DNA from: JAVBLU01 sp031553225
GTDB taxonomy: Bacteria; Bacillota; Clostridia; Christensenellales; UBA1750
Direction of reading: 5' to 3'
DNA length: 64,000 nucleotides
Assembly (NCBI GenBank): GCA_031553225.1
Contig: JAVBLU010000010.1
Span: 67,703-131,702, forward strand
The translations under genes were made by a program, and so were the position numbers. Below, in pieces: positions 17,191 to 24,803 of the stretch; within the stretch, counting starts at the first letter, position 1; the number at the start of each line of letters is the position of its first letter. The notes below the pieces were generated by a model. It searched no databases. It had not been told where the DNA came from and saw only the letters and a program-made list of their open reading frames with translations.

Positions 17191-17847
17191 TTACTTATCC
17201 AGCTTGGAGAGGTACTCCTGCATGAGGTTGTCGGTCTCCGCCTCGCGCACAAGCTGCTCGTCGCGCGCCTTGTCCGTCAGCCCGGACATCTGCGAGTATC
17301 CGGCGGCGCGGGCCTTCTCCTGGTTCACGCGCGCCTCCAACGAGGAGAACGTGTCGCTCCCGGCCAGGGAATCGGCGGTCTGCATCATCTTGCCCAGCTG
17401 TTGCTCGGCCTTGGCGGTCTGATAGTCCGCCTGCAGGCGGTTGGCCTTTTCGCGGCGCAGGAACAGTTCGTTCTCCAGCACGCGGATCTTGGCCTGCCAC
17501 TCCGCGGCGGCCGTGCGGGCGTCGTCCAGATCGACGGTGAGCTGCGTGATGTTCTTGCGTACCTCCACCTGCCGCTCGATGTACTTGCGCGCGGCCTGCT
17601 GACCTTCCGCGCCGGTTCGGATGAGCGCGGTAACTTTGGCGGTTAGCTCGGCGTCCGTTTGGTTGGCGTCCTTCAGGCGCCCCTCGATGGCGACGGGAGC
17701 GCCCACCACGGGCGCGGCGGCTTCCTTAGCTTTGCGGATGGATTTCTCCAGATCGGCCACGGAGAGCTGGGCCAGTTTGCCGGGATCACCCAGCGAATCG
17801 GCCACGGAGTTCCACCAGGAACGGAACACATCCACCATTTTTCCCAT
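17191..17847 (-). CDS. PspA/IM30 family envelope-stress protein
   Basis: A 218-residue, largely coiled-coil protein of the PspA/IM30 (ESCRT-III-like) family. An amphipathic N-terminal segment (VDVFRSWWNSVADSL) is followed by long charged helices up to residue about 205. Members bind stressed membranes from the cytoplasmic side and remodel them. The N terminus is less canonical than E. coli PspA. AAGGAGG nine bases upstream supports the ATG. No pspF- or liaRS-like regulator is encoded next to it, and the operon has a sigma-A type promoter. Confidence 0.85.
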   Translation of the reverse strand: MGKMVDVFRSWWNSVADSLGDPGKLAQLSVADLEKSIRKAKEAAAPVVGAPVAIEGRLKDANQTDAELTAKVTALIRTGAEGQQAARKYIERQVEVRKNITQLTVDLDDARTAAAEWQAKIRVLENELFLRREKANRLQADYQTAKAEQQLGKMMQTADSLAGSDTFSSLEARVNQEKARAAGYSQMSGLTDKARDEQLVREAETDNLMQEYLSKLDK

Positions 17848-17913
17848 AACTTGCGTCCTCCTTTGTTGCAGTGCACGTTGTTGCGGACAATCATCGAAGA
17901 CCGGTGCTTGCGG

Positions 17914-18885
17914 TTAGAACTTGCGGCCCGCGCCGCCGCCGGAAGAGCGGCCGCCGCCCCCGGACCCGCCGCCCGAGCGGCTGCCGCCGCCAAACGAGCG
18001 CGAAGACGAGGAGAAGCTGCGGCCCGCGCCGCCGCCGGAAGAAGAGCCGCCCCCTCCGAAGAATCCGCCGCCGAATCCGCCGCCAGGCGGGGGAGGGTTT
18101 GGCCCGCGCGGCGGGCGGGGTCCCTGATGGTGGTGATGATGGCCCGGCGGGTGGTATCCGCCCCAGCCCCAGCCCCAACCCCAGGGCCGGGGCCCGGGGC
18201 CGTAGTTGCGGTAGCGCCGACGCGAGCCGATGGAGGCCGAGATGATGATCACGGCCGCGATGAGCAGGATGAACACGATCAAACCTCCAAAGCCAAAGCC
18301 TGCGTTGTAGGAGTCGGAAGGCGTATAGCGGTTGTCGGGATACGCGGGCTGCCCGGCGGACGGAACGCGGGTTGCGCCAGGCGTGTCCGCGCGGGCCACC
18401 ACGTCTGCCACGGCGGTGAACGTCTTGACCAGCGCCGGGCCGAAGTTGCCGTTGCGGGCGTCGGGGATGAAGTAGTCGTCCAGGATAGAACCTGTGCGCG
18501 AATCGGGCAGCAGGCCGGTGAGACCGTCGCCAACGGCGATGAACACCTCGCGGTCCTGGGTGGCGAGCAGCAGCAGCACGCCGTTGTCGTCCGCTTTTTG
18601 CCCAAGCTTCCATTCGTTAAACAGATCGGTGGTGTAGGCGGCGATGCTCGAGCCGGTGTAGCGTTCCACCACGGCCACCACGATCTGTACGCCGTTTTGC
18701 TCCTGCATCAGTTCAGCAGTTTTTACGATTTCGTCCTTTTCCTGCTGAGAGAACACGCCCACGTAGTCGTTCACAAAAAACTCGTCCTTCATGGGCAGCG
18801 CAAGCGCGGTGGCCGCGCCCAGGAACACCAGCGTCACAAGAAGCGACAACGACGCGAAAAACCTTCTCTTTTTCATGGGCTTCAT
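17914..18885 (-). CDS. TPM domain protein (YgcG-like), secreted/membrane-anchored
   Basis: A 323-residue protein with an N-terminal signal peptide (about residues 6-30), a TPM domain (about 34-170; DDNGVLLLLATQDREVFIAVGDGL) and a membrane helix (about 195-217). A low-complexity tail rich in Gly, Pro, His, Trp and Ser runs to the end and finishes with GGGAGRKF. TPM domains (YgcG/Psb32/TLP18.3) act outside the membrane; some have weak phosphatase activity. The start overlaps the upstream stop as ATGA. TPM proteins commonly neighbour LemA proteins, which fits the next entry. Confidence 0.88.
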   Translation of the reverse strand: MKPMKKRRFFASLSLLVTLVFLGAATALALPMKDEFFVNDYVGVFSQQEKDEIVKTAELMQEQNGVQIVVAVVERYTGSSIAAYTTDLFNEWKLGQKADDNGVLLLLATQDREVFIAVGDGLTGLLPDSRTGSILDDYFIPDARNGNFGPALVKTFTAVADVVARADTPGATRVPSAGQPAYPDNRYTPSDSYNAGFGFGGLIVFILLIAAVIIISASIGSRRRYRNYGPGPRPWGWGWGWGGYHPPGHHHHHQGPRPPRGPNPPPPGGGFGGGFFGGGGSSSGGGAGRSFSSSSRSFGGGSRSGGGSGGGGRSSGGGAGRKF

Positions 18886-19325
18886 CTGCCTTTATTTTTG
18901 TAGGTGCGCAGGGCGTAGTCGATGCGGTTGCGGCAGCCGTTCAGCTCGTCTGCGGCCTTGGGGTTACCCGAAAGGGCGGGGGTAATCTCGGCGATCATCT
19001 GCTGTGCCAGCTCTGCGCGCTCTGCGACGCTCTTCTCTTGCTGGATGCGGGCGTCGTAGCCGTTGACGCTCTTTAGGGGCATCGGGTTCAGGGAGAAATC
19101 AGAAGACGACGTGAGCTGACGGCATACGGTGAGGCTGTAGTCGATGGCGTCCTGCAGCGGTTGTGCGCGCAGCGCTTCCTGCTGTGCGCGGCTGCGAGCA
19201 ACGCCAACGCCGACGATGAGGATGAGCAGAACAGCAATGGCGATGAAGAGAACCGTTTTGCCCAGCCGTGAGAGCCTTGGTCTTTGGAGCGCCACCGTCG
19301 AAGCTTTGTGAACGTTGAGCGCCAT
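18882..19325 (-). CDS. single-pass membrane protein in a LemA-like position
   Basis: A 147-residue protein with a basic N terminus, one membrane helix (about residues 25-43) and a helical outer or inner domain. It occupies the place usually held by lemA next to TPM genes. The topology (short N terminus, one helix, helical bundle) and the C-terminal RNRIDYALRTYKN segment recall the LemA ending, but classical LemA motifs (such as DLIPNLV) are absent. A diverged LemA or an analogue is the best guess. GGAGGTGAT precedes the ATG, and the gene leads the operon. Confidence 0.7.
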   Translation of the reverse strand: MALNVHKASTVALQRPRLSRLGKTVLFIAIAVLLILIVGVGVARSRAQQEALRAQPLQDAIDYSLTVCRQLTSSSDFSLNPMPLKSVNGYDARIQQEKSVAERAELAQQMIAEITPALSGNPKAADELNGCRNRIDYALRTYKNKGR

Positions 19326-19362
19326 AAGCCATCACCTCCCGTCATCGTTATGTTCCATGTGC

Positions 19363-19391
19363 AGTGTACATTCTACCCCTGGCGTCGTCAA
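19363..19391 (-). promoter_or_regulatory. promoter of the LemA-like/TPM/PspA/Cys-rich operon
   Basis: On the minus strand TTGACG (19391-19386) and TACACT (19368-19363) are separated by exactly 17 bases. The -35 is near consensus. It sits between the HypE-like gene and the first gene of the operon, about 38 bases before the start codon. Confidence 0.7.
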
Positions 19392-19402
19392 CGAAGCGCG
19401 TA

Positions 19403-20386
19403 TCAATTGTCGTCCTCCGTGTTTAAAACAGCGCTCAGCGCCGCGTATAGTTCGTCGCCCTCCGGCGGGGCCATGGCGAGCGGCTCATCCGTAAAGCGGC
19501 CAACGGCGCAGGCTTCTATGCCCTGGCTGTGCAGTGCCGCAACGAGGTGGTCCGCGGCGTCCGGCGCGCAGGCCACGAGCATGGCGCCCGAGGCGATGAG
19601 CCGCAGCGGATCGGCCCGCAACAGACGGCAGATCCGCCGGGTGAGCGGCCGTACAGGCACCGCCGCCTCATCCAGCTGAAGACCGCAATGCGATGCGCAC
19701 GCCATCTCCCAGGCTGCGCCCAGCACGCCGCCCTCGGTACAGTCGTGCATGGCGGTCGCGCCGCAGCGCGCCGCCGCAAGGCCCGCGCCCATGACGGTCA
19801 GCTGGTCTTTTAGGGCCGCCGCCTCCGCAAGCTGCTCGGGCGTCAGACGCGCCCGCACGTCCGCCCTGCTGCGGCACAGCAGGTACGTGCCCTCAAGCCC
19901 CGCCTGGCCGGTCAGCACCAGCGTATCGCCCGGCCGCGCGCCGGAGGTGGGCACGATGGCCCCAACGGCGGCCCGGCCCACGATGGTGCCGGAGAGCACG
20001 AGGCGGGTGACGGCGTCCGTCACTTCCGTGTGGCCGCCCACGATCTCCACGCCGAACCTGGCCGCCTCGTCTGCCGCCTCGCGCTGCACGCTCTCAATCT
20101 GCTGCAAGGTGGCGCTTGGCGGGGCGAGCAACGTAAGCAGCATGGCCACGGGCTGCGCGCCCGAGGAGGCGATATCGTTCAGGCACACCTGCACGCACAG
20201 CGCGCCCGCGCCCTCCGCCACGGCAGTGATCGGGTCGGTTGTGAGCACGCACACTTCCTCCCCGAAACGCACGCCCCCGCAGTCCTCGCCAATGCCCGGC
20301 CGCAGCACCACGTCCGGCCGCGCGAGGCCAACGTGCGCGAGCACGCGGCGCTTTAGGTCGTCATTCGTCAGTTTCCCCAGCTTCAT
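19403..20386 (-). CDS. AIR synthase-related protein, HypE-like
   Basis: A 327-residue ATP-binding protein of the PurM/HypE/ThiL/SelD superfamily. Visible motifs are the N-terminal GIGEDCGGV, LTTDPI and the Gly-rich GGHTEVT segment that bind nucleotide and Mg. HypE proteins end in a conserved Cys used to make the cyanide ligand of NiFe hydrogenases; this protein ends in LNTEDDN and lacks that Cys. No other hyp gene is nearby, so hydrogenase maturation is unlikely and the substrate is unknown. GGAGG precedes the ATG. It lies 96 bases after ligA and may share its transcript. Confidence 0.85.
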   Translation of the reverse strand: MKLGKLTNDDLKRRVLAHVGLARPDVVLRPGIGEDCGGVRFGEEVCVLTTDPITAVAEGAGALCVQVCLNDIASSGAQPVAMLLTLLAPPSATLQQIESVQREAADEAARFGVEIVGGHTEVTDAVTRLVLSGTIVGRAAVGAIVPTSGARPGDTLVLTGQAGLEGTYLLCRSRADVRARLTPEQLAEAAALKDQLTVMGAGLAAARCGATAMHDCTEGGVLGAAWEMACASHCGLQLDEAAVPVRPLTRRICRLLRADPLRLIASGAMLVACAPDAADHLVAALHSQGIEACAVGRFTDEPLAMAPPEGDELYAALSAVLNTEDDN

Positions 20387-20482
20387 CGTATAAGCCTCCG
20401 GTCGTATCGCTTGATGTATGCACCCGCTACATCAGCGAGATCGTGTTCCTCAAGCGCCTCTGCGCGGGGGGATGCGGCGCGG

Positions 20483-22456
20483 CTAACGGCCCGCCATGGC
20501 GCGCAGCTCGTCCTCAGAGATGACGGGCACGCCCAGGGCCGAGGCTTTGTCCAGCTTGCTGCCGGCGTCCGCGCCGGCCACCACGAAGTCTGTTTTTTTG
20601 GAGACGGAGGTGGCGGCTTTGCCGCCCGCCGCCTCGATCATCGCCTGCGCCTCCAGGCGGGAGAGCGTGGGCAGCGTACCCGTAAGCACGAGCGTCTTTC
20701 CGGCGAGCGGGCCGCCGCCCGCCGCCTGCTCCGGCGGGCGCACGCCCCCTTCCGCAAGCCTTGCGAGCAGCGCCTGGTTCTGCGCGTCGGCAAACCACCC
20801 GGCGATGGAAGCGGCGACCACGCCGCCCACGTCGCTCACGCAGAGCAGAGCTTCCTCGCGCGCATCGGCAAGCGCGGGCAACGAGCCAAAGCGCGCCGCC
20901 AAATCGCGCGCGGTGGCGCGTCCGACACCCGGGATGCCAAGGGCGTGCACGAGCCGCGCGAGCGGTCGGCTGCGGGAGGCGTCGATACCGCGGAGGATGA
21001 GCTTGGCTTTCTTGTCGGCGATGCCCGGCAGGCCTTGCAGATCGGCTTCATCCAACTGGTATAGGCCGGAAGGATCCCGAAGGCCGCGTTCGCGGATGAG
21101 CAGCTCCAGTGTCTTTTCCGACAGGCCTTCGATGTCCATGGCTTCGCGCGAGCAGAAGAATACCAGCGCCGCCAGGCGTTTGGGCGGGCAATCGGGGTTG
21201 TCGCAGAACAGGTGCGCACCGCGCATGGACACGGGACTGCCGCACGCGGGGCAGGTGGACGGCAAGGCGATGGGGTTGCGCAGGGCTTCATCGCCCTCAA
21301 CACACCCGATGATCTCCGGGATGACGTCGCCGGCGCGCCGCACCCACACGCGGCTGCCGACGGCCACGTCTTTGCGGGCGATATCGCCGATGTTGTTCAG
21401 CGTGGCCTTGCGCACGGTCGCGCCCGCGATATCCACCGGTTCCAGGTGACCGAGCGGCGTGAGCTTGCCTGTGCGGCCCACCTGCCAGGAGACCGACAAA
21501 AGCGTGGTGACAACCTCCTGAGGCGGAAACTTAAAGGCCAGCGCCCCGCGCGGAAAGCGGTCGGTCGTGCCCAGCGCCGCCCGCGTGTGCAGGTCGGCCA
21601 CTTTCACCACCGCGCCGTCTATGTCGAAGTCCAGCTCGTCACGCTGCGCCTCAATTTGCCCGAAGCAGGTGAGCGCCGCCTCGATATCCGGACAAGACGA
21701 CAGGAAGGGGGAGGTGGGAAAGCCGTTCTGCGCTAAGAAAGCGATCATGCCCTCGTGCGACGTGTAGGGCGGGTTATCGGCGTATCCTACGGAGTAGCAG
21801 AACACGTCCAGGTTCCGGCTGGCCGTCACGGCCGGATCCAGGTTGCGCAGCGCGCCGGCCGCTCCGTTGCGTGGGTTTTTCAGCGGCACACTCGCCGCTT
21901 CGTTGTAAGCGGCAAGCACGCTGCGGCGCATCAGCGCCTCGCCCTGCACCTCCAGAAACCCCTGGTACGCGATGCGCTGCGGCACGCCGCGTATCGCGCG
22001 GGCCTGCGCGAGTATGGCCTCGCCCGTAACGCCGTCCCCCCGCGTGGCGGCCTGGGTGAGCGCGCCGCCCTGATAGGTGAGGTTGAGCGTCAGGCCGTCG
22101 AATTTGTACTCCACAACGTAGCTCAGCGGGGGAAGCCCCTCTAAGAGCCGCTGCCGCTCGCACCGCGCGGCCCATTCGCGCACGCCGTCGGTCGTGGTCG
22201 TTTTGTCCAAGCTCCACAACCGCGCGCGGTGCGTGTGCGGCGCGAAACCGGAGGAAGCGGCAGCGCCCACCTGATGCGTTGGGGAGCCGGGCAGCGACTC
22301 GCCCAGCTCGGCTTCCAGGCGCGCTAAGCGGTCGAACGCCTCGTCATATTCCGAATCCGGCACGGACTGAGCGTCCGAGCCGTAGTACAGCTTCGCCCAT
22401 CCGGCCAGCTGATCGACCAGAGCGCGCATCTCCCCGCGCATCGTATCCCTGTCCAC
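20483..22456 (-). CDS. ligA: NAD-dependent DNA ligase
   Basis: LigA seals nicks in replication and repair. The 657-residue product has the Ia region (LYYGSDAQSVPDSEYD), the adenylation motif KFDG with active-site Lys118, the OB fold, a Cys4 zinc finger (CPACGS and CDNPDCP), helix-hairpin-helix repeats and a C-terminal BRCT domain. Length is normal. GTG 22456 is chosen because AGGAGG lies seven bases upstream and the Ia domain follows directly; more upstream starts would overlap the methyltransferase. With pcrA and yerC nearby this matches the yerC-pcrA-ligA neighbourhood of Bacillus, with three genes inserted. Confidence 0.95.
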   Translation of the reverse strand: MDRDTMRGEMRALVDQLAGWAKLYYGSDAQSVPDSEYDEAFDRLARLEAELGESLPGSPTHQVGAAASSGFAPHTHRARLWSLDKTTTTDGVREWAARCERQRLLEGLPPLSYVVEYKFDGLTLNLTYQGGALTQAATRGDGVTGEAILAQARAIRGVPQRIAYQGFLEVQGEALMRRSVLAAYNEAASVPLKNPRNGAAGALRNLDPAVTASRNLDVFCYSVGYADNPPYTSHEGMIAFLAQNGFPTSPFLSSCPDIEAALTCFGQIEAQRDELDFDIDGAVVKVADLHTRAALGTTDRFPRGALAFKFPPQEVVTTLLSVSWQVGRTGKLTPLGHLEPVDIAGATVRKATLNNIGDIARKDVAVGSRVWVRRAGDVIPEIIGCVEGDEALRNPIALPSTCPACGSPVSMRGAHLFCDNPDCPPKRLAALVFFCSREAMDIEGLSEKTLELLIRERGLRDPSGLYQLDEADLQGLPGIADKKAKLILRGIDASRSRPLARLVHALGIPGVGRATARDLAARFGSLPALADAREEALLCVSDVGGVVAASIAGWFADAQNQALLARLAEGGVRPPEQAAGGGPLAGKTLVLTGTLPTLSRLEAQAMIEAAGGKAATSVSKKTDFVVAGADAGSKLDKASALGVPVISEDELRAMAGR

Positions 22457-22467
22457 GTGGTTTCCTC

Positions 22468-23199
22468 CTAAGCCTGGCGGATGTGGTAATGGCGATAAAA
22501 GGCCATCTGCCGGTACGGGTCTAGTTTGGCTGCCTGCAACTCCAGGGCGAGGGCGGCCTTTTGCCATGCGGGGTCAAACTTCACCTCGTTGTTCTGCACA
22601 AGGCCGAAGAACATGCGCACGCCCATGTACTGCTCCACGCGCAGGCCACAGGACGCGCACAGCGCCTCCACGTCCTGCGGGGCTAGATCGCTGATCTCGC
22701 CGAAGCTGAGCGAATACGCTGTGTCGCCCGCCAGCAGCCCGGCCGCCTTGCCGGGATCGGCCTGGAACACCGCGGCTGCGGCCACCTTGCCGGGCCGGTT
22801 GTGGGCGATAAGCGAGAGCAGCCCGCCCGGCCGCAGCGCGCGCGCCATGGCGGCAAACGCCGCCGGGCGGCCGTCCACGTCCACGTACTCCAGCACGTTG
22901 TGGCACAGCACCGCGTCGAAGGAGGCCGCCGGGAGCGCCGCCGCCTCGGGAAAACCGCCGGCCAGCAATGCGATTTTTTCCTGCGGCAGAAAGTGTGCGC
23001 GCATGGCCTCGTCGGGTTCCAGCGCCGTCACGCGGCAGCGGTCGCACAGGCGGGCGGCCAGCACGCCAAAGCCCGCGCCGATGTCCAGCACGGCCGCGCC
23101 GTCCGGCACGCAGGCGAGCTGCGATGCGACCGTGTCGTAGTACAGCTGCCCCCAGGGCTTGCGCGTGTAATCAAGATAGGCCGCTACGTCGATCGCCAT
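22468..23199 (-). CDS. class I SAM-dependent methyltransferase
   Basis: A 243-residue methyltransferase with motif I VLDIGAGFGVLA, the acidic motif LEPDE, and a motif IV region DAVLCHNVLEYVD. The N-terminal YLDYTRKPWGQLYYD and the overall pattern recall CmoM/SmtA-type tRNA methyltransferases, but the substrate cannot be assigned. The ATG overlaps the upstream HAD gene by 16 bases and the stop lies 11 bases before ligA. Confidence 0.83.
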   Translation of the reverse strand: MAIDVAAYLDYTRKPWGQLYYDTVASQLACVPDGAAVLDIGAGFGVLAARLCDRCRVTALEPDEAMRAHFLPQEKIALLAGGFPEAAALPAASFDAVLCHNVLEYVDVDGRPAAFAAMARALRPGGLLSLIAHNRPGKVAAAAVFQADPGKAAGLLAGDTAYSLSFGEISDLAPQDVEALCASCGLRVEQYMGVRMFFGLVQNNEVKFDPAWQKAALALELQAAKLDPYRQMAFYRHYHIRQA

Positions 23200-23990
23200 G
23201 CGGGCAGCACCCTCTCCAGATACTGCGCTACGCCGTCCTCGTCGTTTCCGGCGGCGACAGCATGCGCGGCGGCTTGCACGTCCGGCGGGGCATTGCCCAT
23301 GGCCACGGCCGTGCCCGCCTGGGCGAACATCGCCAGGTCGTTCACGTCGTCGCCGAAGGCGACGCAGTCCGCCGGAGGAATGCCGAAATGCTCGGCGATG
23401 GAGCGCAGGGCCGTACCTTTGCCCGCCTTGTCGCTCACGAGCATGCTCGTTGTGCCCTGGTCCATCAGCACGAGCTGCATGCCCGGCGCCATGGCGGCCT
23501 GTATGTCGCCTGCGGTGACGGACGTCAGCTCCGGCCGGAGGATCACCACGACGCGCTGCGTGTCGTGCGGCCAGCTCGCCATGTCCAGCAGATGGGACGG
23601 ACGGGCGGCGTCCTTCCAGATGAGCTTCGGGTCGAAGTTTGCGTAATAATTCCCTTCATACCGCACATCCATAAGCGGCTCGTGTCCGGCTTGCCGCATG
23701 CGGCCGTACCACAGCCGCAGCGCCGCGGCGGGAATCAGGTGGTGATGAATAAGCCGGTCCTGCACGGCGATGTCCGCGCCGTTTAAAGTGGAGACGGCGT
23801 CAAACAGATCGTTGAGGGAAAGCCCGTCTGGCAGGCCGAGGTGAGCGAGGCGGGAGGAGCGCCCGGTGATCACCGCGGCGCGGTGGCCTTCGCGGCGGCA
23901 GGCGAGCAGCGCATCCGCCGTCCTTTTGGAGACGGACAGGTCGCTGCGCAAAAGGGTACCGTCCAGGTCGACACAAATCAACTTAGGCAT
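23184..23990 (-). CDS. Cof-type HAD-IIB phosphatase (copy 1)
   Basis: A 268-residue Cof/YidA-type HAD phosphatase. Motif I is VDLDGTLLRSD, motif II is ITGRS, motif III Lys lies in SDKAGKGTAL and motif IV is FGDDVNDLAMF. The C2B cap lies in the middle. Substrates are probably sugar phosphates or other small phosphates. The ATG at 23990 lies five bases after GGGAGG; starting earlier would overlap that site. It is a diverged tandem copy of the next gene. Confidence 0.87.
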   Translation of the reverse strand: MPKLICVDLDGTLLRSDLSVSKRTADALLACRREGHRAAVITGRSSRLAHLGLPDGLSLNDLFDAVSTLNGADIAVQDRLIHHHLIPAAALRLWYGRMRQAGHEPLMDVRYEGNYYANFDPKLIWKDAARPSHLLDMASWPHDTQRVVVILRPELTSVTAGDIQAAMAPGMQLVLMDQGTTSMLVSDKAGKGTALRSIAEHFGIPPADCVAFGDDVNDLAMFAQAGTAVAMGNAPPDVQAAAHAVAAGNDEDGVAQYLERVLPAWRST

Positions 23991-24007
23991 GAGCACCTCC
24001 CTCGCCG

Positions 24008-24799
24008 CTACAGCAGCTCCTCCTCCAGATACCGGGCCACGCCGTCCTCGTCATTTGAAAGAATGACGACGTCCGCCGCGCGTTTCACCTCGTCCGGCGC
24101 GTTGCCCATGGCAAGGGAGCATCCCGCGGCCGCAAACATCGCCAGGTCGTTCAAGTCGTCGCCGAAGGCGAGCGTATCGGCTGCGCGGATGCCGTAATGC
24201 GCGGCGATGGTCTGCATCGCCCGGTCCTTGCCGGCCTGCTCGTGCACCACGGCGCATGTGCGGCCCATATCCATGGGGATAAGCTTAAGCCCTGGAGGGA
24301 GCGCATCGGCGAGCACCGCCTGCGTGAGGCGCGTGAGGCGCGGGTCGCTCACCACAAGCATGCGCGGCAGATCGTGCGGCCATGCGGCAAGATCAAGCGG
24401 TCCCTCGCCCAGCTCCGCGTCCGGCCACAGAAGGCGCGCCGGGAAATTCATGTGATATGCACCCTCGTGCAGCAGGCACACGAGCGGCTTAAAGCCTTGT
24501 GCGGACACGCGCGCGTGGAGTGAGCGCATCTGCGCGGCCCGCACGAAACTCTCGCACAGCGGCATGCCGCCTGCCGTCACCACCGCGCCGTTGCTCAGGG
24601 CCAGCGCGTCGAACAGATCGTTTAAGGAGAGCCCGTCCGGCAGGCTGATGCCCAGCCGCAGCTCCGCGCGCCCGGTGAGCGCCGCGGTGCGGTGCCCCAG
24701 CGCCCGGCAGTGCATCAGCGCCCTCGTGCTGCGCGAGGAAACGCTCAGATCGCTGCGCAGGAGCGTTCCGTCCAGATCGACGCAAACCAGCTTCGCCAT
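24008..24799 (-). CDS. Cof-type HAD-IIB phosphatase (copy 2)
   Basis: A 263-residue paralogue of the adjacent HAD gene, with the same motif I (VDLDGTLLRSDLSVS), the shared LPDGLSLNDLFDA segment and motif IV FGDDLNDLAMF. The shared stretches and head-to-tail order point to a tandem duplication followed by divergence, mostly in the cap domain, which sets substrate choice. The ATG follows the pcrA stop by four bases. Confidence 0.87.
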   Translation of the reverse strand: MAKLVCVDLDGTLLRSDLSVSSRSTRALMHCRALGHRTAALTGRAELRLGISLPDGLSLNDLFDALALSNGAVVTAGGMPLCESFVRAAQMRSLHARVSAQGFKPLVCLLHEGAYHMNFPARLLWPDAELGEGPLDLAAWPHDLPRMLVVSDPRLTRLTQAVLADALPPGLKLIPMDMGRTCAVVHEQAGKDRAMQTIAAHYGIRAADTLAFGDDLNDLAMFAAAGCSLAMGNAPDEVKRAADVVILSNDEDGVARYLEEELL

Positions 24800-24803
24800 C
24801 GCC

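Noticed and set aside
18000..18130. GC-rich repeated GGC/GCC tract in the TPM gene as a DNA repeat element
   Set aside because: It is explained by the Gly/Ser/Pro-rich coding tail of the TPM protein and has no regular repeat unit with spacers, so it is not CRISPR.
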